From Pseudosporangium ferrugineum (lineage in GTDB: Bacteria; Actinomycetota; Actinomycetes; Mycobacteriales; Micromonosporaceae): a stretch of DNA of 64,000 nucleotides. Position numbers and translations under genes: made by a program. The notes beneath the pieces were generated by a model, which ran no database searches, had not been told where the DNA came from, and saw only the letters and a list, made by a program, of their open reading frames with translations. Positions 41,141 to 48,194 of this stretch are shown here, in pieces. Where the stretch lies: positions 62,001 through 126,000 of the forward strand of contig NZ_PVZG01000016.1 in the NCBI RefSeq assembly GCF_003002065.1, given 5' to 3'. The stretch's first letter is position 1, and each line of letters begins with the position of its first letter.

Positions 41141-42042
41141 CGCGTCGCTCCCGCGGTCAGGGCCAGGTAGACGTCCTCGAGGGTGCGGCGCCGGGTGTTG
41201 ACCGCGGTCACCTGGGCCCCGGCGGCGGCGAACCACCCCAGCACCGCCGCGATCGCCTCGGTGTCGAGGGCACCGGCGATCGCGTACTCGCCCGGGGACT
41301 CCTCGGTCACCTTCACGTCGAGGGTGGCGGCGAGGGTGAGGCCGGGCTCCGCGCGTACCTGAAGAAGGTCGATCCCGGCGGCGGCCGTGAGCTCGGCCGG
41401 CGTGCCCGTGGCCGCGACCACGCCGTCGTTCATGATGACGACATGGTCGGCGAGGCTCTCGGCCTCGTCGAGCAGGTGGGTGGTGAGCAGGACGGTGACG
41501 CCGTCGGCCCGCAGGCTCTCGACCAGCTTCCAGGTGGTCTGCCGCGCCCCGACGTCCATCCCGGCCGTCGGCTCGTCGAGGAAGACGAGCTCGGGACGCC
41601 CCACCAACGCCACGGCGAGCGACAGCCGCTGCTGCTCGCCGCCGGACAACCGCCGGAACGTGGTCTTGGCGAACTTCCGCAGCCCCAGCCGGTCGAGCAG
41701 CATGTCCACATCGAGCGGCCGCGCGGCGAACGAGGCGAACAGCCGCAGGATCTCGCCGGCGGTCGCCCACGGATAGACGCCGCCCGACTGCAACATGATC
41801 CCGAGCCGCGGCATCAGCGCGTCGTGGTCGGCCACCGGATCAAGGCCGAGAATCCGTACGGATCCCGCATCGGGCCCGCGGAACCCCTCACAGACCTGGA
41901 GCAAACTGGTCTTTCCGGCCCCGTTGTCACCCAGCAGGGCCAGGATCGACCCGCGCGGCACCGTCAGGGAGACCCCGTCCACCGCGGTGACCTCGCCATA
42001 CTTGACGACGACGCCCTGCACTTCGACGGCGGCCTCAACCAT
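41137..42042 (-). CDS. ABC transporter ATP-binding protein (drug/lipid exporter type)
   Basis: 301 aa. Walker A is GDNGAGKTS, the Q-loop region GIMLQSGGVYPWATAGEIL, the signature LSGGEQQRLSLA, Walker B VFLDEPTAGMD and the switch TTHLLDEAE. A C-terminal 80-residue domain ends LEDVYLALT, as in DrrA-type ATPases. ATG 42042 starts the conserved domain; the frame stays open far upstream through the structured element at 42239-42308, which is not credible as protein. Coupled to the ABC-2 permease. Confidence 0.9.
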   Translation of the reverse strand: MVEAAVEVQGVVVKYGEVTAVDGVSLTVPRGSILALLGDNGAGKTSLLQVCEGFRGPDAGSVRILGLDPVADHDALMPRLGIMLQSGGVYPWATAGEILRLFASFAARPLDVDMLLDRLGLRKFAKTTFRRLSGGEQQRLSLAVALVGRPELVFLDEPTAGMDVGARQTTWKLVESLRADGVTVLLTTHLLDEAESLADHVVIMNDGVVAATGTPAELTAAAGIDLLQVRAEPGLTLAATLDVKVTEESPGEYAIAGALDTEAIAAVLGWFAAAGAQVTAVNTRRRTLEDVYLALTAGATR

Positions 42043-42203
42043 GGGCAGAACTGTACTGGCAGGGGCCTCCCCCGCCGCCGCGCGTCCTGCCGGTGTGGCC
42101 CACACCCCCTGCCGCGGCCTCCCGGCCCGCGAGATCAAGTCACGAAGCGGCGTCGAAACGCCGTCGATCATCCCGGAGCGTCCGGGCTTGGCTAAAGTCG
42201 ATG

Positions 42204-42217
42204 TGGGAGCGCTCCCA
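42204..42217. promoter_or_regulatory. CebR-type operator, perfect 14-bp palindrome
   Basis: TGGGAGCGCTCCCA is identical to the consensus cellobiose regulator (CebR) box of Streptomyces. It lies in the divergent gap between the ABC exporter (start 42042) and RNase HI (start 42365). A TAAAGT hexamer at 42193-42198 could be a plus-strand -10 with the box at the transcription start. No cellulase or cellobiose gene is adjacent. Confidence 0.6.
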
Positions 42218-42238
42218 GCGCCCCACGCCACGCGGGGG

Positions 42239-42308
42239 CAGGCCGCCGGCCCGGACCGGTTCCCACCGGAAACCTGCACGTCACGCAGGTGACCGGGCCG
42301 GCGGCCTG
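42239..42308. ncRNA. Highly structured element (three-way junction), possible small RNA or aptamer
   Basis: A perfect 16-bp stem is formed by CAGGCCGCCGGCCCGG (42239-42254) and CCGGGCCGGCGGCCTG (42293-42308). Inside are two hairpins: CCGGT/ACCGG at 42256-42269 and ACCTGC/GCAGGT at 42272-42290. On the minus strand the segment GGGAACCGGTCC...CTGCCCCCGC loosely resembles part of a cobalamin riboswitch, and it would lie in the leader of the ABC exporter. The other conserved blocks are not convincing. Function unknown. Confidence 0.4.
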
Positions 42309-42351
42309 ACATCGGCCCCGTGGCACCGACGGTTGCCCGCGGCGCGCTTAG

Positions 42352-42357
42352 TAGGGT
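42352..42357 (+). promoter_or_regulatory. -10 element of a leaderless promoter (rnhA)
   Basis: TAGGGT ends 7 nt before ATG 42365, so rnhA has its own promoter downstream of the structured element. Confidence 0.5.
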
Positions 42358-42364
42358 GCTCCGC

Positions 42365-42826
42365 ATGACAGGCACGGTCACCCCGGTGGAAATCTTCACG
42401 GACGGCGCCTGCGTGCCGAATCCCGGACCCGGCGGCTGGGGCGCCGTGCTGCGGTGGGGCACCACGGAGAAGGATCTCTGCGGCGGCGAGGCGAACTCGA
42501 CGACGAACAACCGCATGGAACTGATGGCCCCGATCCGCGCCCTCGAAAGCCTGACCCGCGCGCCGCTGCCGGTCATGCTCTACACCGACAGCATCTACGT
42601 CCGGGACGGCATCACCAAGTGGATGCCCCGCTGGAAAGCCAACGGCTGGCAGACCTCGGCCAAGCAACCGGTGAAGAACGTCGACCTCTGGCAACGCCTC
42701 GAGGCCGCCGTACGCCGCCACGACGTCCAATGGCACTGGGTCAAGGGCCACGCCGGCCACCCGGAGAACGAACGCGCCGACCGCCTGGCCGCCCGAGGCC
42801 TCCAGGAAGCCCTCGCCGCCCGCTGA
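42365..42826 (+). CDS. rnhA: Ribonuclease HI
   Basis: 153 aa, the normal bacterial size. The active-site carboxylates are all in place: IFTDGACVPNPGPGGWG (first Asp), TTNNRMELMA (Glu), LYTDSIYVRDGI (second Asp) and PENERADRLA (fourth Asp). KWMPRWKANGWQTSAKQPVKNVDLW and HWVKGHAGH match the family closely. It removes RNA from RNA-DNA hybrids. ATG 42365 is leaderless. Transcription runs towards the convergent gene at 43061 through a 17-bp minisatellite. Confidence 0.97.
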   Translation: MTGTVTPVEIFTDGACVPNPGPGGWGAVLRWGTTEKDLCGGEANSTTNNRMELMAPIRALESLTRAPLPVMLYTDSIYVRDGITKWMPRWKANGWQTSAKQPVKNVDLWQRLEAAVRRHDVQWHWVKGHAGHPENERADRLAARGLQEALAAR

Positions 42827-42860
42827 CCCCCTTGACCGCCGGGGCCGCCCGCCAACCAAC

Positions 42861-42962
42861 CCGGGCCGCCGACCGACCCGGGCCGCCGACCGACCCGGGC
42901 CGCCGACCGACCCGGGCCGCCGACCGGTCCGGGCCGCCGACCGGTCCGGGCCGCCCGTCGGG
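42861..42962. repeat. Minisatellite, six tandem 17-bp units
   Basis: CCGGGCCGCCGACCGAC repeats at 42861, 42878, 42895 and 42912. A GGT-ending variant lies at 42929 and a degenerate copy at 42946. The period is exactly 17 bp, as in the array at 9481. It lies in the convergent gap between rnhA (stop 42826) and the hypothetical gene ending at 43061. Confidence 0.9.
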
Positions 42963-43060
42963 GGCCTCGCCGCCCACCGACCGACCCGCGTTGCGGGCCG
43001 CCGCCCAAGCGCCACGCCACCCACCTGGCCGCGAACGGATACCTCAGCCCACCCGCCTGA

Positions 43061-43681
43061 TCAGGACGATCGGGGGCGGGGCACGGAAGGGAGCTTGCGG
43101 GTCTCCTCCTCGCCGGTGCCGGCGGGTGCGGCGCCGCGGACCTTGGCGCGGGCCACGCGGTCCGGCGGGAGGCGGTAGGTCGGCCCCTGGACCAGTTCGT
43201 CGGGGACCAGGTGCCGGCCGCCCCTGGAGGAGGCCGCCACGGAAGGCTCCGCCGCGGCCCCCGGCGCGAGGCGGGCACGGGAAGGCGGCGCAGGCTCGGG
43301 CGCGGGGTCAGCAAACGGAGCCGGCGCGGCGTCGGCAAACGGAGCCGGCGCGGGGTCGGCGGGGGAAGTCGGGGCCTGAAGGAGGATTCCGTTCTCGGAC
43401 ACCGAGCCGGCCAGCACTCCCGGGCCTCCGGGCACCGGCGCCGTCGTGATCACCGCGGAGGTCACGGCGGCGGTGCCGCGTACCGCTCGGCGGGGGCCGA
43501 TCAGGCGGGCCGCCATGCTGAAGACGCTGCGGGTTGCCGTGTCGTAGCCGTCCCGGTAGGCCTCGTCGCGGTCCAGGCCCGTGCGGTACCACTGGTGCAG
43601 GCGGCCCGCCGCGTAGCCGGTGCAGGCGGTGAACGCGGCGAGGAGCGTGATCAGGAGGGCATCGTGTCCGGGGGCGGTCAT
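43061..43681 (-). CDS. Hypothetical membrane-anchored protein with Ala/Pro-rich tail
   Basis: 206 aa from ATG 43681. One N-terminal membrane helix (ALLITLLAAFTACTGYAAGRLHQWY) is followed by a short charged region and a low-complexity segment containing repeated PAPFAD. The C-terminus is basic and rich in Pro/Arg (RLPPDRVARAKVRG). The disordered cytoplasmic or extracellular tail suggests a scaffold, but I do not recognise the family. A small GAGAA-CGA-TTCTC inverted repeat lies immediately before the ATG. The TTG at 43699 is an alternative start. Confidence 0.6.
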   Translation of the reverse strand: MTAPGHDALLITLLAAFTACTGYAAGRLHQWYRTGLDRDEAYRDGYDTATRSVFSMAARLIGPRRAVRGTAAVTSAVITTAPVPGGPGVLAGSVSENGILLQAPTSPADPAPAPFADAAPAPFADPAPEPAPPSRARLAPGAAAEPSVAASSRGGRHLVPDELVQGPTYRLPPDRVARAKVRGAAPAGTGEEETRKLPSVPRPRSS

Positions 43682-43780
43682 GAGAACGATTCTCGCCAAG
43701 GCATCGACCTTGAGCTATAGCCCTTTTGACGTACCCCGATCGGTCGACAAGTGGCGTAATTGTGCTCCATCCCACGTCAG

Positions 43781-43797
43781 AGGCGGTGGAGCCGCCT
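43781..43797 (-). terminator. Short hairpin overlapping the LigD-polymerase stop
   Basis: AGGCGG and CCGCCT pair around a 5-nt loop; the stop codon TAG lies at the edge of the stem. Weak compared with the other hairpins in the window. Confidence 0.4.
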
Positions 43798-44788
43798 AGT
43801 CCGCGGGCTCGCCGCGTTCGTCCTGTGCGCCGCCGGTGAGCCGCCGCGCCCGCGCCCGCCGCTTGCCGTCGTGCATGGCGGCGACCCGCGCCACGGGGAT
43901 GGTGCGGCCCTCCGCCACCAGCCCGGCGTCGAGCTTCTGCGGCTGGGGCATCGCCGACGCCCACGGGTCGCCGTCCGCCAGCAGCGCGGGCGCCGTCCGT
44001 ACGGTGAAGTCCGCAGGCTTGATGTCGTCGAGCCGGTCCCAGGCCACCGGGAAGGAGACCGGCACGCCGGGCCGGATCCGCGGGCTGTACGCGGCCGCCA
44101 CACTCGCGCCGCCGGAGCGGGTGGCGTCCAGGAAGACCTTGCCGTGCCGGTCCTCGCGGAGGAACGCGGTCGTGGCCAGCGCCGGGTCGAGGCGTTCGGC
44201 GCGGGCCGCCACCGCCCGGGTCGCCGCGGCCACGTCCTCGGTGGCGGCGGTGCCGTCGAGCGGGACGAAGACGTGGAGGCCCTTGGCGCCGCTGGTCTTG
44301 ACCGCGCCGTCGAGGCCCGCGTCGGCGAGCGCCCGGCGCACCAGCCGGGCGGCCCGCACCGCGAGGTCGAAGCCGCCGCCCTCGGGCGGGTCGAGGTCCA
44401 TGATCAGGTGGGTGGGGCGGTCGCGGGAGTCGATCGTCATGAGGGTGGGGTGATATTCGACCGCGCGCTGGTTGGCGAACCACAGCAGCGTCCTGCGGTC
44501 GTTGCAGAGGGCGTACAGGACCTCGCGGTGCGACGCCTCCGCCCAGACCCGGGTGCGGGGCACCCACTCCGGCGTGTACTTCGGCAGGTTCTTCTGCATG
44601 AACTTGTCCTGGCCGCGCAGGACGCGCATCACCGAGAGGGGGCGGTCGCGCAGCACCGGGATGATCCGGTCGCGGACCGCGTCCAGATAGTCGACCAGGT
44701 CGCGCTTGGTCGCGCCGGCGCCGGGGAAGAGCTCCTGGTCCAGGTTGGTCAGGGGTACGCCGTCGCGCTCCTCCTTCTCGGCCGCCAC
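43796..44788 (-). CDS. LigD-type DNA repair polymerase (stand-alone primase-polymerase domain)
   Basis: 330 aa from GTG 44788. Catalytic aspartates are in LIMDLDPPEGG (D131, D133). Nucleotide-binding residues are in KTSGAKGLHVFVPL (166-174 region), and RPLSVMRVLRGQDKFMQKN and VEYHPTLMTIDSRDRPTH are typical of this family. In mycobacterial LigD the domain adds nucleotides during Ku-dependent end joining. Here it has no ligase or nuclease domain, and no Ku or ligase gene is adjacent. It therefore works with partners encoded elsewhere or alone. Confidence 0.93.
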   Translation of the reverse strand: MAAEKEERDGVPLTNLDQELFPGAGATKRDLVDYLDAVRDRIIPVLRDRPLSVMRVLRGQDKFMQKNLPKYTPEWVPRTRVWAEASHREVLYALCNDRRTLLWFANQRAVEYHPTLMTIDSRDRPTHLIMDLDPPEGGGFDLAVRAARLVRRALADAGLDGAVKTSGAKGLHVFVPLDGTAATEDVAAATRAVAARAERLDPALATTAFLREDRHGKVFLDATRSGGASVAAAYSPRIRPGVPVSFPVAWDRLDDIKPADFTVRTAPALLADGDPWASAMPQPQKLDAGLVAEGRTIPVARVAAMHDGKRRARARRLTGGAQDERGEPAD

Positions 44789-44793
44789 CCGGC

Positions 44794-45147
44794 TCAGCCC
44801 GCCTGCACCATGCTGATCGCCGGGACCACCATGACCAGGGTCAGCACGGCGTAGACCCCGCCGGTGAAGTACAGGCCGTTGCGGGTGGCGATGACCGCGC
44901 CGACGAACGGCAGGATCACCGCGAGCATGGCCGCGAAGAGCAGGGTGCCGGGCTGGCGCTCGCTGCCGAGCAGGCCCCAGCCGAGCAGGAACGGCACGGA
45001 CACGAGCCAGACCAGCGTGACGAGGAGGACCTGCAGGGCCGCCTCCGCGCGGCGGGCCGCCGCGCGCCGGTCGTCCCGGATCTCCTGCGCCGTCCGGTGC
45101 ACCGCGGTGCCGCGGGCCAGCGGCGACCGCTCGATCTCCAGGGTCAC
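44794..45147 (-). CDS. Small membrane protein
   Basis: 117 aa. The N-terminal cytosolic part is basic (ERSPLARGTAVHRTAQEIRDDRRAAARRAE). Three hydrophobic helices follow: ALQVLLVTLVWLVSVPFLLGWGLL, LLFAAMLAVILPFVGAVIA and GGVYAVLTLVMVVPAISMV. GTG 45147 is chosen over the longer frame to 45198 because TAGAGT lies 7 nt upstream, giving a leaderless start. It ends 5 bp before the LigD-polymerase start, so the two are probably cotranscribed. No family recognised. Confidence 0.65.
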   Translation of the reverse strand: MTLEIERSPLARGTAVHRTAQEIRDDRRAAARRAEAALQVLLVTLVWLVSVPFLLGWGLLGSERQPGTLLFAAMLAVILPFVGAVIATRNGLYFTGGVYAVLTLVMVVPAISMVQAG

Positions 45148-45154
45148 GTCAAGC

Positions 45155-45160
45155 ACTCTA
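45155..45160 (-). promoter_or_regulatory. -10 element of a leaderless promoter
   Basis: TAGAGT on the minus strand ends 7 nt before GTG 45147. Confidence 0.5.
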
Positions 45161-45217
45161 GGGGAGCCGCTGCCCGCTCGCCCGTCGAGCGATGTCATCC
45201 GTTCGCGTACCGATACC

Positions 45218-46258
45218 TCAGGCGGGCGGGCGCTCTCCGCTGCCGCGGGGGATCAGGGTGGTGCCGATGGTCACCGTCCGGGCCGGGCCGGCGAAACCGC
45301 TGATCCTCTCGTACGCGAGCCGCGCCGCCTCCCGCCCCATCGCGACCGGGTCGTGCGCGACCACCGTCGTGCCGATCACGTCGGCCAGGTCGAAGTCGTC
45401 GAAGCCGATGAGCGCGGGGTTGCCGGGGTGTCCGCGCAGCGCCCGCAGCGCCCCGGTGGTGAGCCGGTTGTTCGTGGTGAACAGCGCGGTCGGCGCCGGG
45501 TCCAGGGCGAGCAGCTCGCGGACGGTCTCCTCGGCCCGGCGCACGTCGTGCACGTCCGTACGCAGGTAGGGCCGCCATTCCTCGTTGCCGCCCGCCGCCA
45601 TGGCCTGGACGAACCCGTCGTGCCGCCCGCGCTGGGGCGCCATCCGGGCCAGGTCGGTGATCAGGGCGATCCGCCGGTGGCCGCCGCGCAGCAGGTGCTC
45701 GCCGGCCGCCCGGGCGCCGCCGATGTTGTCGATGAGCACCGCGTCGGCGGTGGGGCCGTCCGGCGGCCGATCGAGGAAGACGAACGGCACCCCGTGGTTG
45801 CTCTCGACCGCCAGGTATTCGTGACGGACCCCGCTGGGCACGACCAGCAGCGCCCGGACCCGGCGTTCCAGGAACGCGTCGACCAGGGCCCGTTCGAGCT
45901 CGGCGTCCTCGTCGTTGTTGGCGGTCACCAGCTGCAGCCCGTGCTGGCGCAGCTCGCGCTCGATGCCGCTGGCGACGGCGCTGTAGAACGGGTTGGTGAG
46001 GTCGCCGCTGATCAGGCCGACCAGCGCCGAGGTGGCGCCGCGGCGCAGCTCGCGGGCGATGCCGTTGAGCCGGTAGCCGAGCACGTCCGCGGCCTCGCGC
46101 ACGCGCCGGCCGGTGGCCTCGGCGACGTTCGGCTCGTCGTTGAGGGCCCGGGACGCCGTCTTGAGGCTCACGCCGGCCATCGCGGCGACCTGGGTGAGCG
46201 TGGGTCGGCGCAGGTTCGCCCCGTCGACGACTCCGTCGGCGGACCGGGATGCGGACAT
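45218..46258 (-). CDS. LacI family regulator (likely controls the GH92 mannosidase)
   Basis: 346 aa. The HTH is PTLTQVAAMAGVSLKTASRALNDEPNVAEATGRRVREAADVLGYRLN, with the hinge helix ARELRRG. A periplasmic-binding-like effector domain contains LVGLISGDLTNPFYS, VPFVFLDRPP, LLRGGHRRIALITD and ALIGFDDFDLADVI. ATG 46258 has GGAG upstream. A perfect GACATCGATGTC lies 50 bp upstream of the start, and the same sequence recurs at 48070 before the GH92 gene. This indicates autoregulation plus control of the mannosidase. The inducer is presumably a mannose-containing sugar (inference). Confidence 0.9.
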   Translation of the reverse strand: MSASRSADGVVDGANLRRPTLTQVAAMAGVSLKTASRALNDEPNVAEATGRRVREAADVLGYRLNGIARELRRGATSALVGLISGDLTNPFYSAVASGIERELRQHGLQLVTANNDEDAELERALVDAFLERRVRALLVVPSGVRHEYLAVESNHGVPFVFLDRPPDGPTADAVLIDNIGGARAAGEHLLRGGHRRIALITDLARMAPQRGRHDGFVQAMAAGGNEEWRPYLRTDVHDVRRAEETVRELLALDPAPTALFTTNNRLTTGALRALRGHPGNPALIGFDDFDLADVIGTTVVAHDPVAMGREAARLAYERISGFAGPARTVTIGTTLIPRGSGERPPA

Positions 46259-46307
46259 CGTGCTCCGAGGTGGTGATGACGGACGGTGGGCGGTGCGGAG
46301 CAAAGTA

Positions 46308-46321
46308 TGACATCGATGTCG
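46308..46321. promoter_or_regulatory. LacI-family operator, copy 1
   Basis: TGACATCGATGTCG, with a perfect 12-bp core GACATCGATGTC at 46309-46320. It lies upstream of the LacI gene. It differs from the copy at 48070-48083 only in the last base. Confidence 0.8.
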
Positions 46322-46419
46322 GCGGCATCGGCGCCGCGGTGCCCGAAACCCGTCGTTCGCGCAGTTTAGTGGCATGTCCGGCACCTCGACCAGTGTGCAT
46401 TTCCGGCCGATCAGGCAGC

Positions 46420-47286
46420 ATGGGCCGCATGGTTCCCCGGTGGAGTGTGATCGGCGCGCCGTCGAGTGCGGGTGCGCACACGCCCGGCGTCGAGCGGGCG
46501 CCGGCGGCGCTGCGCGCGGCGGGGCTGCTGACCGCCCTCGACGACCGCGGCGTGCAGGTGCAGGATCTCGGCGACGTGCCGGGCTTCCGGTGGCGGCCCG
46601 ACCTGTCCCGCCCCACGGCCCAGAACGCCGCGGCGGTGGCCCGGGTGGCGACCGACGTGGCGCGCGCGGTGGCGTCGGCGCCGGGCGTACCGCTGGTGCT
46701 CGGTGGCGACTGCACGGTCACGCTCGGGCTGGTGGCGGCGAGCGGCAGCCCGGCGCTGGTCTACATCGACGGCGGCCCGGATCTCTACACGCCGGACACC
46801 CGCCCGCACGGCAACCTGGACGCGATGGGCGTGGCGCACCTGATCGGGCTGCCGGGCTGCGACCCGGCGGTGGCCGCGGTGGCGTCGCTGCCGCCCGAGC
46901 GGGTGATCGCGTACGGGTTCGACCTGCCGCCCGGCGACCCGGAGCGCGATCTGGTGGACCGCCTGCGGCTGACGTACGTGCCGGGCAACGAGGTGCGCAC
47001 CGGCCCGGCGAAGGCGGCGGCCCGGGCCCGGTTCGCGGCGGAGGCGGTCGCGCAGAGCTTCGTGGTCCACGTCGACGTGGACGTGCTGGCGTTCGCGCAG
47101 GCGCCGTTCGCGGACGTGCCGGAGCCGCTCGGCCTGACCCTGCGCGAGCTGGTCGAGACGCTGTCGGTGCTGGTGGCGAGCCCGCAGTTCGCGGGGATGT
47201 CGGTGACCGAGGTGAACCCCGACCACGTGCCGCCGGAGGTCGGCCTCGGACCGCTCGTCGAGGCCCTGGCCGCCGCCCTGAGCTAG
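46420..47286 (+). CDS. Arginase/agmatinase-fold protein with altered metal ligands
   Basis: 288 aa. The ureohydrolase fold is clear: WSVIGAPSSAGAHTPGVERAPAALRAAGL, PLVLGGDCTVTLG, ALVYIDGGPDLYTPDT, VVHVDVDVLAFA and MSVTEVNPDH. Known enzymes have GGDHS, DAHxD and DxD. Here the first His is Cys (GGDC), and the DAHAD block reads DGGPD, so two metal-coordinating His residues are missing. The final aspartates remain. It may bind one metal, use other residues or have a non-hydrolytic role. ATG 46420 or 46429 are both possible; neither has a strong binding site. Confidence 0.75.
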   Translation: MGRMVPRWSVIGAPSSAGAHTPGVERAPAALRAAGLLTALDDRGVQVQDLGDVPGFRWRPDLSRPTAQNAAAVARVATDVARAVASAPGVPLVLGGDCTVTLGLVAASGSPALVYIDGGPDLYTPDTRPHGNLDAMGVAHLIGLPGCDPAVAAVASLPPERVIAYGFDLPPGDPERDLVDRLRLTYVPGNEVRTGPAKAAARARFAAEAVAQSFVVHVDVDVLAFAQAPFADVPEPLGLTLRELVETLSVLVASPQFAGMSVTEVNPDHVPPEVGLGPLVEALAAALS

Positions 47287-47427
47287 GCGAGGTCGCGCCA
47301 GAACATCACGGTGGCGCGGACGCCGTCGAGGGCGGCGGTGGCGCCACCGCCCTGAGTTAGGACCTATGCGAGGTCGCGCCAGAACGCCACGGTGGCGCGG
47401 ACGCCGTCGAGGGCGGGGGTGGCGCCG
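47280..47427. repeat. Imperfect tandem duplication across a gene junction
   Basis: 47280-47346 (from GAGCTAG to GGCGCCA) recurs at 47354-47427 with a few substitutions and a 7-bp insertion. The unit spans the stop region of the arginase-family gene and the last codons of the convergent SMI1/KNR4-like gene. The first copy is therefore a dead fragment of the SMI1/KNR4-like 3' end lying between the two stops. Confidence 0.8.
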
Positions 47428-47909
47428 CCGAACTCGCGGCGCAGGTAGTCGGCGAGGTCGGCGCCGTACAGGATGACGTCGGTCTGCATCACCGACAGCA
47501 CCGGATGGCCCGAGCCGCCGCGGCCGGCGGGCAGGTAGCGGTGCGAATAGACCGGGATCAGCCGCGGCGCCGTCACGAGGAAGCCGCGGGCCACCGCGAG
47601 CGCCGTGCCGGGCGCGGCCGGGCGCGGACCCCAGCCCTCGTACCAGAAGTCGTTCTCGAGCACGTCGAAGAGCACCCCCTCGACGGGCAGCGCGAGCTTC
47701 TCGCGGAGCTGGTCGCGGTCGCCGTCGCGCCAGTCCGGCCAGCCGCGGCCGGCGGGCAGGCCGGCGGCGAGGAACGCGCGGTGGTCGTCGGCGAAGGAGA
47801 ACCCGAACTCCTTCTCGACGGCGTCGAGTTCGGCGTCGGAGAGCCCGGGCCTGATCGGGAACCGGGCGTACGAGGCGAGCAGCGCGGCGGGGGAACCCTC
47901 ATCGGTCAC
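47364..47909 (-). CDS. SMI1/KNR4-like protein
   Basis: 181 aa from GTG 47909, behind a TAGGCT box at 7 nt. The motif AELDAVEKEFGFSFADDHRAFLAAGLPAG is the usual SMI1/KNR4 N-terminal helix and strand pattern. GVLFDVLENDFWYEGWGPRP and LIPVYSHRYLP match the actinobacterial subfamily. In many bacteria such proteins are immunity proteins against nuclease or deaminase toxins; no toxin gene is adjacent, and solitary copies have no known role. The last 25 codons are duplicated downstream. Confidence 0.65.
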   Translation of the reverse strand: MTDEGSPAALLASYARFPIRPGLSDAELDAVEKEFGFSFADDHRAFLAAGLPAGRGWPDWRDGDRDQLREKLALPVEGVLFDVLENDFWYEGWGPRPAAPGTALAVARGFLVTAPRLIPVYSHRYLPAGRGGSGHPVLSVMQTDVILYGADLADYLRREFGGATPALDGVRATVAFWRDLA

Positions 47910-47916
47910 GGACGTG

Positions 47917-47922
47917 AGCCTA
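47917..47922 (-). promoter_or_regulatory. -10 element of a leaderless promoter
   Basis: TAGGCT on the minus strand ends 7 nt before GTG 47909. Confidence 0.5.
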
Positions 47923-48069
47923 GGGGTGTGGTCCCGAGCACCGGAAGAGTCGGATCCGGAAACGCACACGATCCAACATGGCCGGAGGCGTACCCGACGC
48001 GGCGGACACCCGGCCGCTCGACCATATGCCTAGGTGAAGGGCGGGGGCAAGGGCCGCGGGACGCCAACC

Positions 48070-48083
48070 TGACATCGATGTCA
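48070..48083. promoter_or_regulatory. LacI-family operator, copy 2 (GH92 promoter)
   Basis: TGACATCGATGTCA is a perfect 14-bp palindrome 112 bp upstream of the GH92 start. It matches the site before the LacI gene at 46308. The surrounding 47923-48194 stretch holds no gene; a long 5' leader to ATG 48195 is implied. Confidence 0.85.
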
Positions 48084-48194
48084 TTTCATGGGCGATCGTG
48101 TGCGCGGAAGCCTTGCGTATCGATGCACTTGCACGTGACGATGTGTCGCGGATGTTTCCTCTCGGTTCCGCACAGCCTGCGACAAGGAGATGGC

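Noticed and set aside
42043..42576. N-terminal extension of the ABC ATPase through the structured element
   Set aside because: The ATPase domain begins at 42042, and the extension runs antisense to rnhA.
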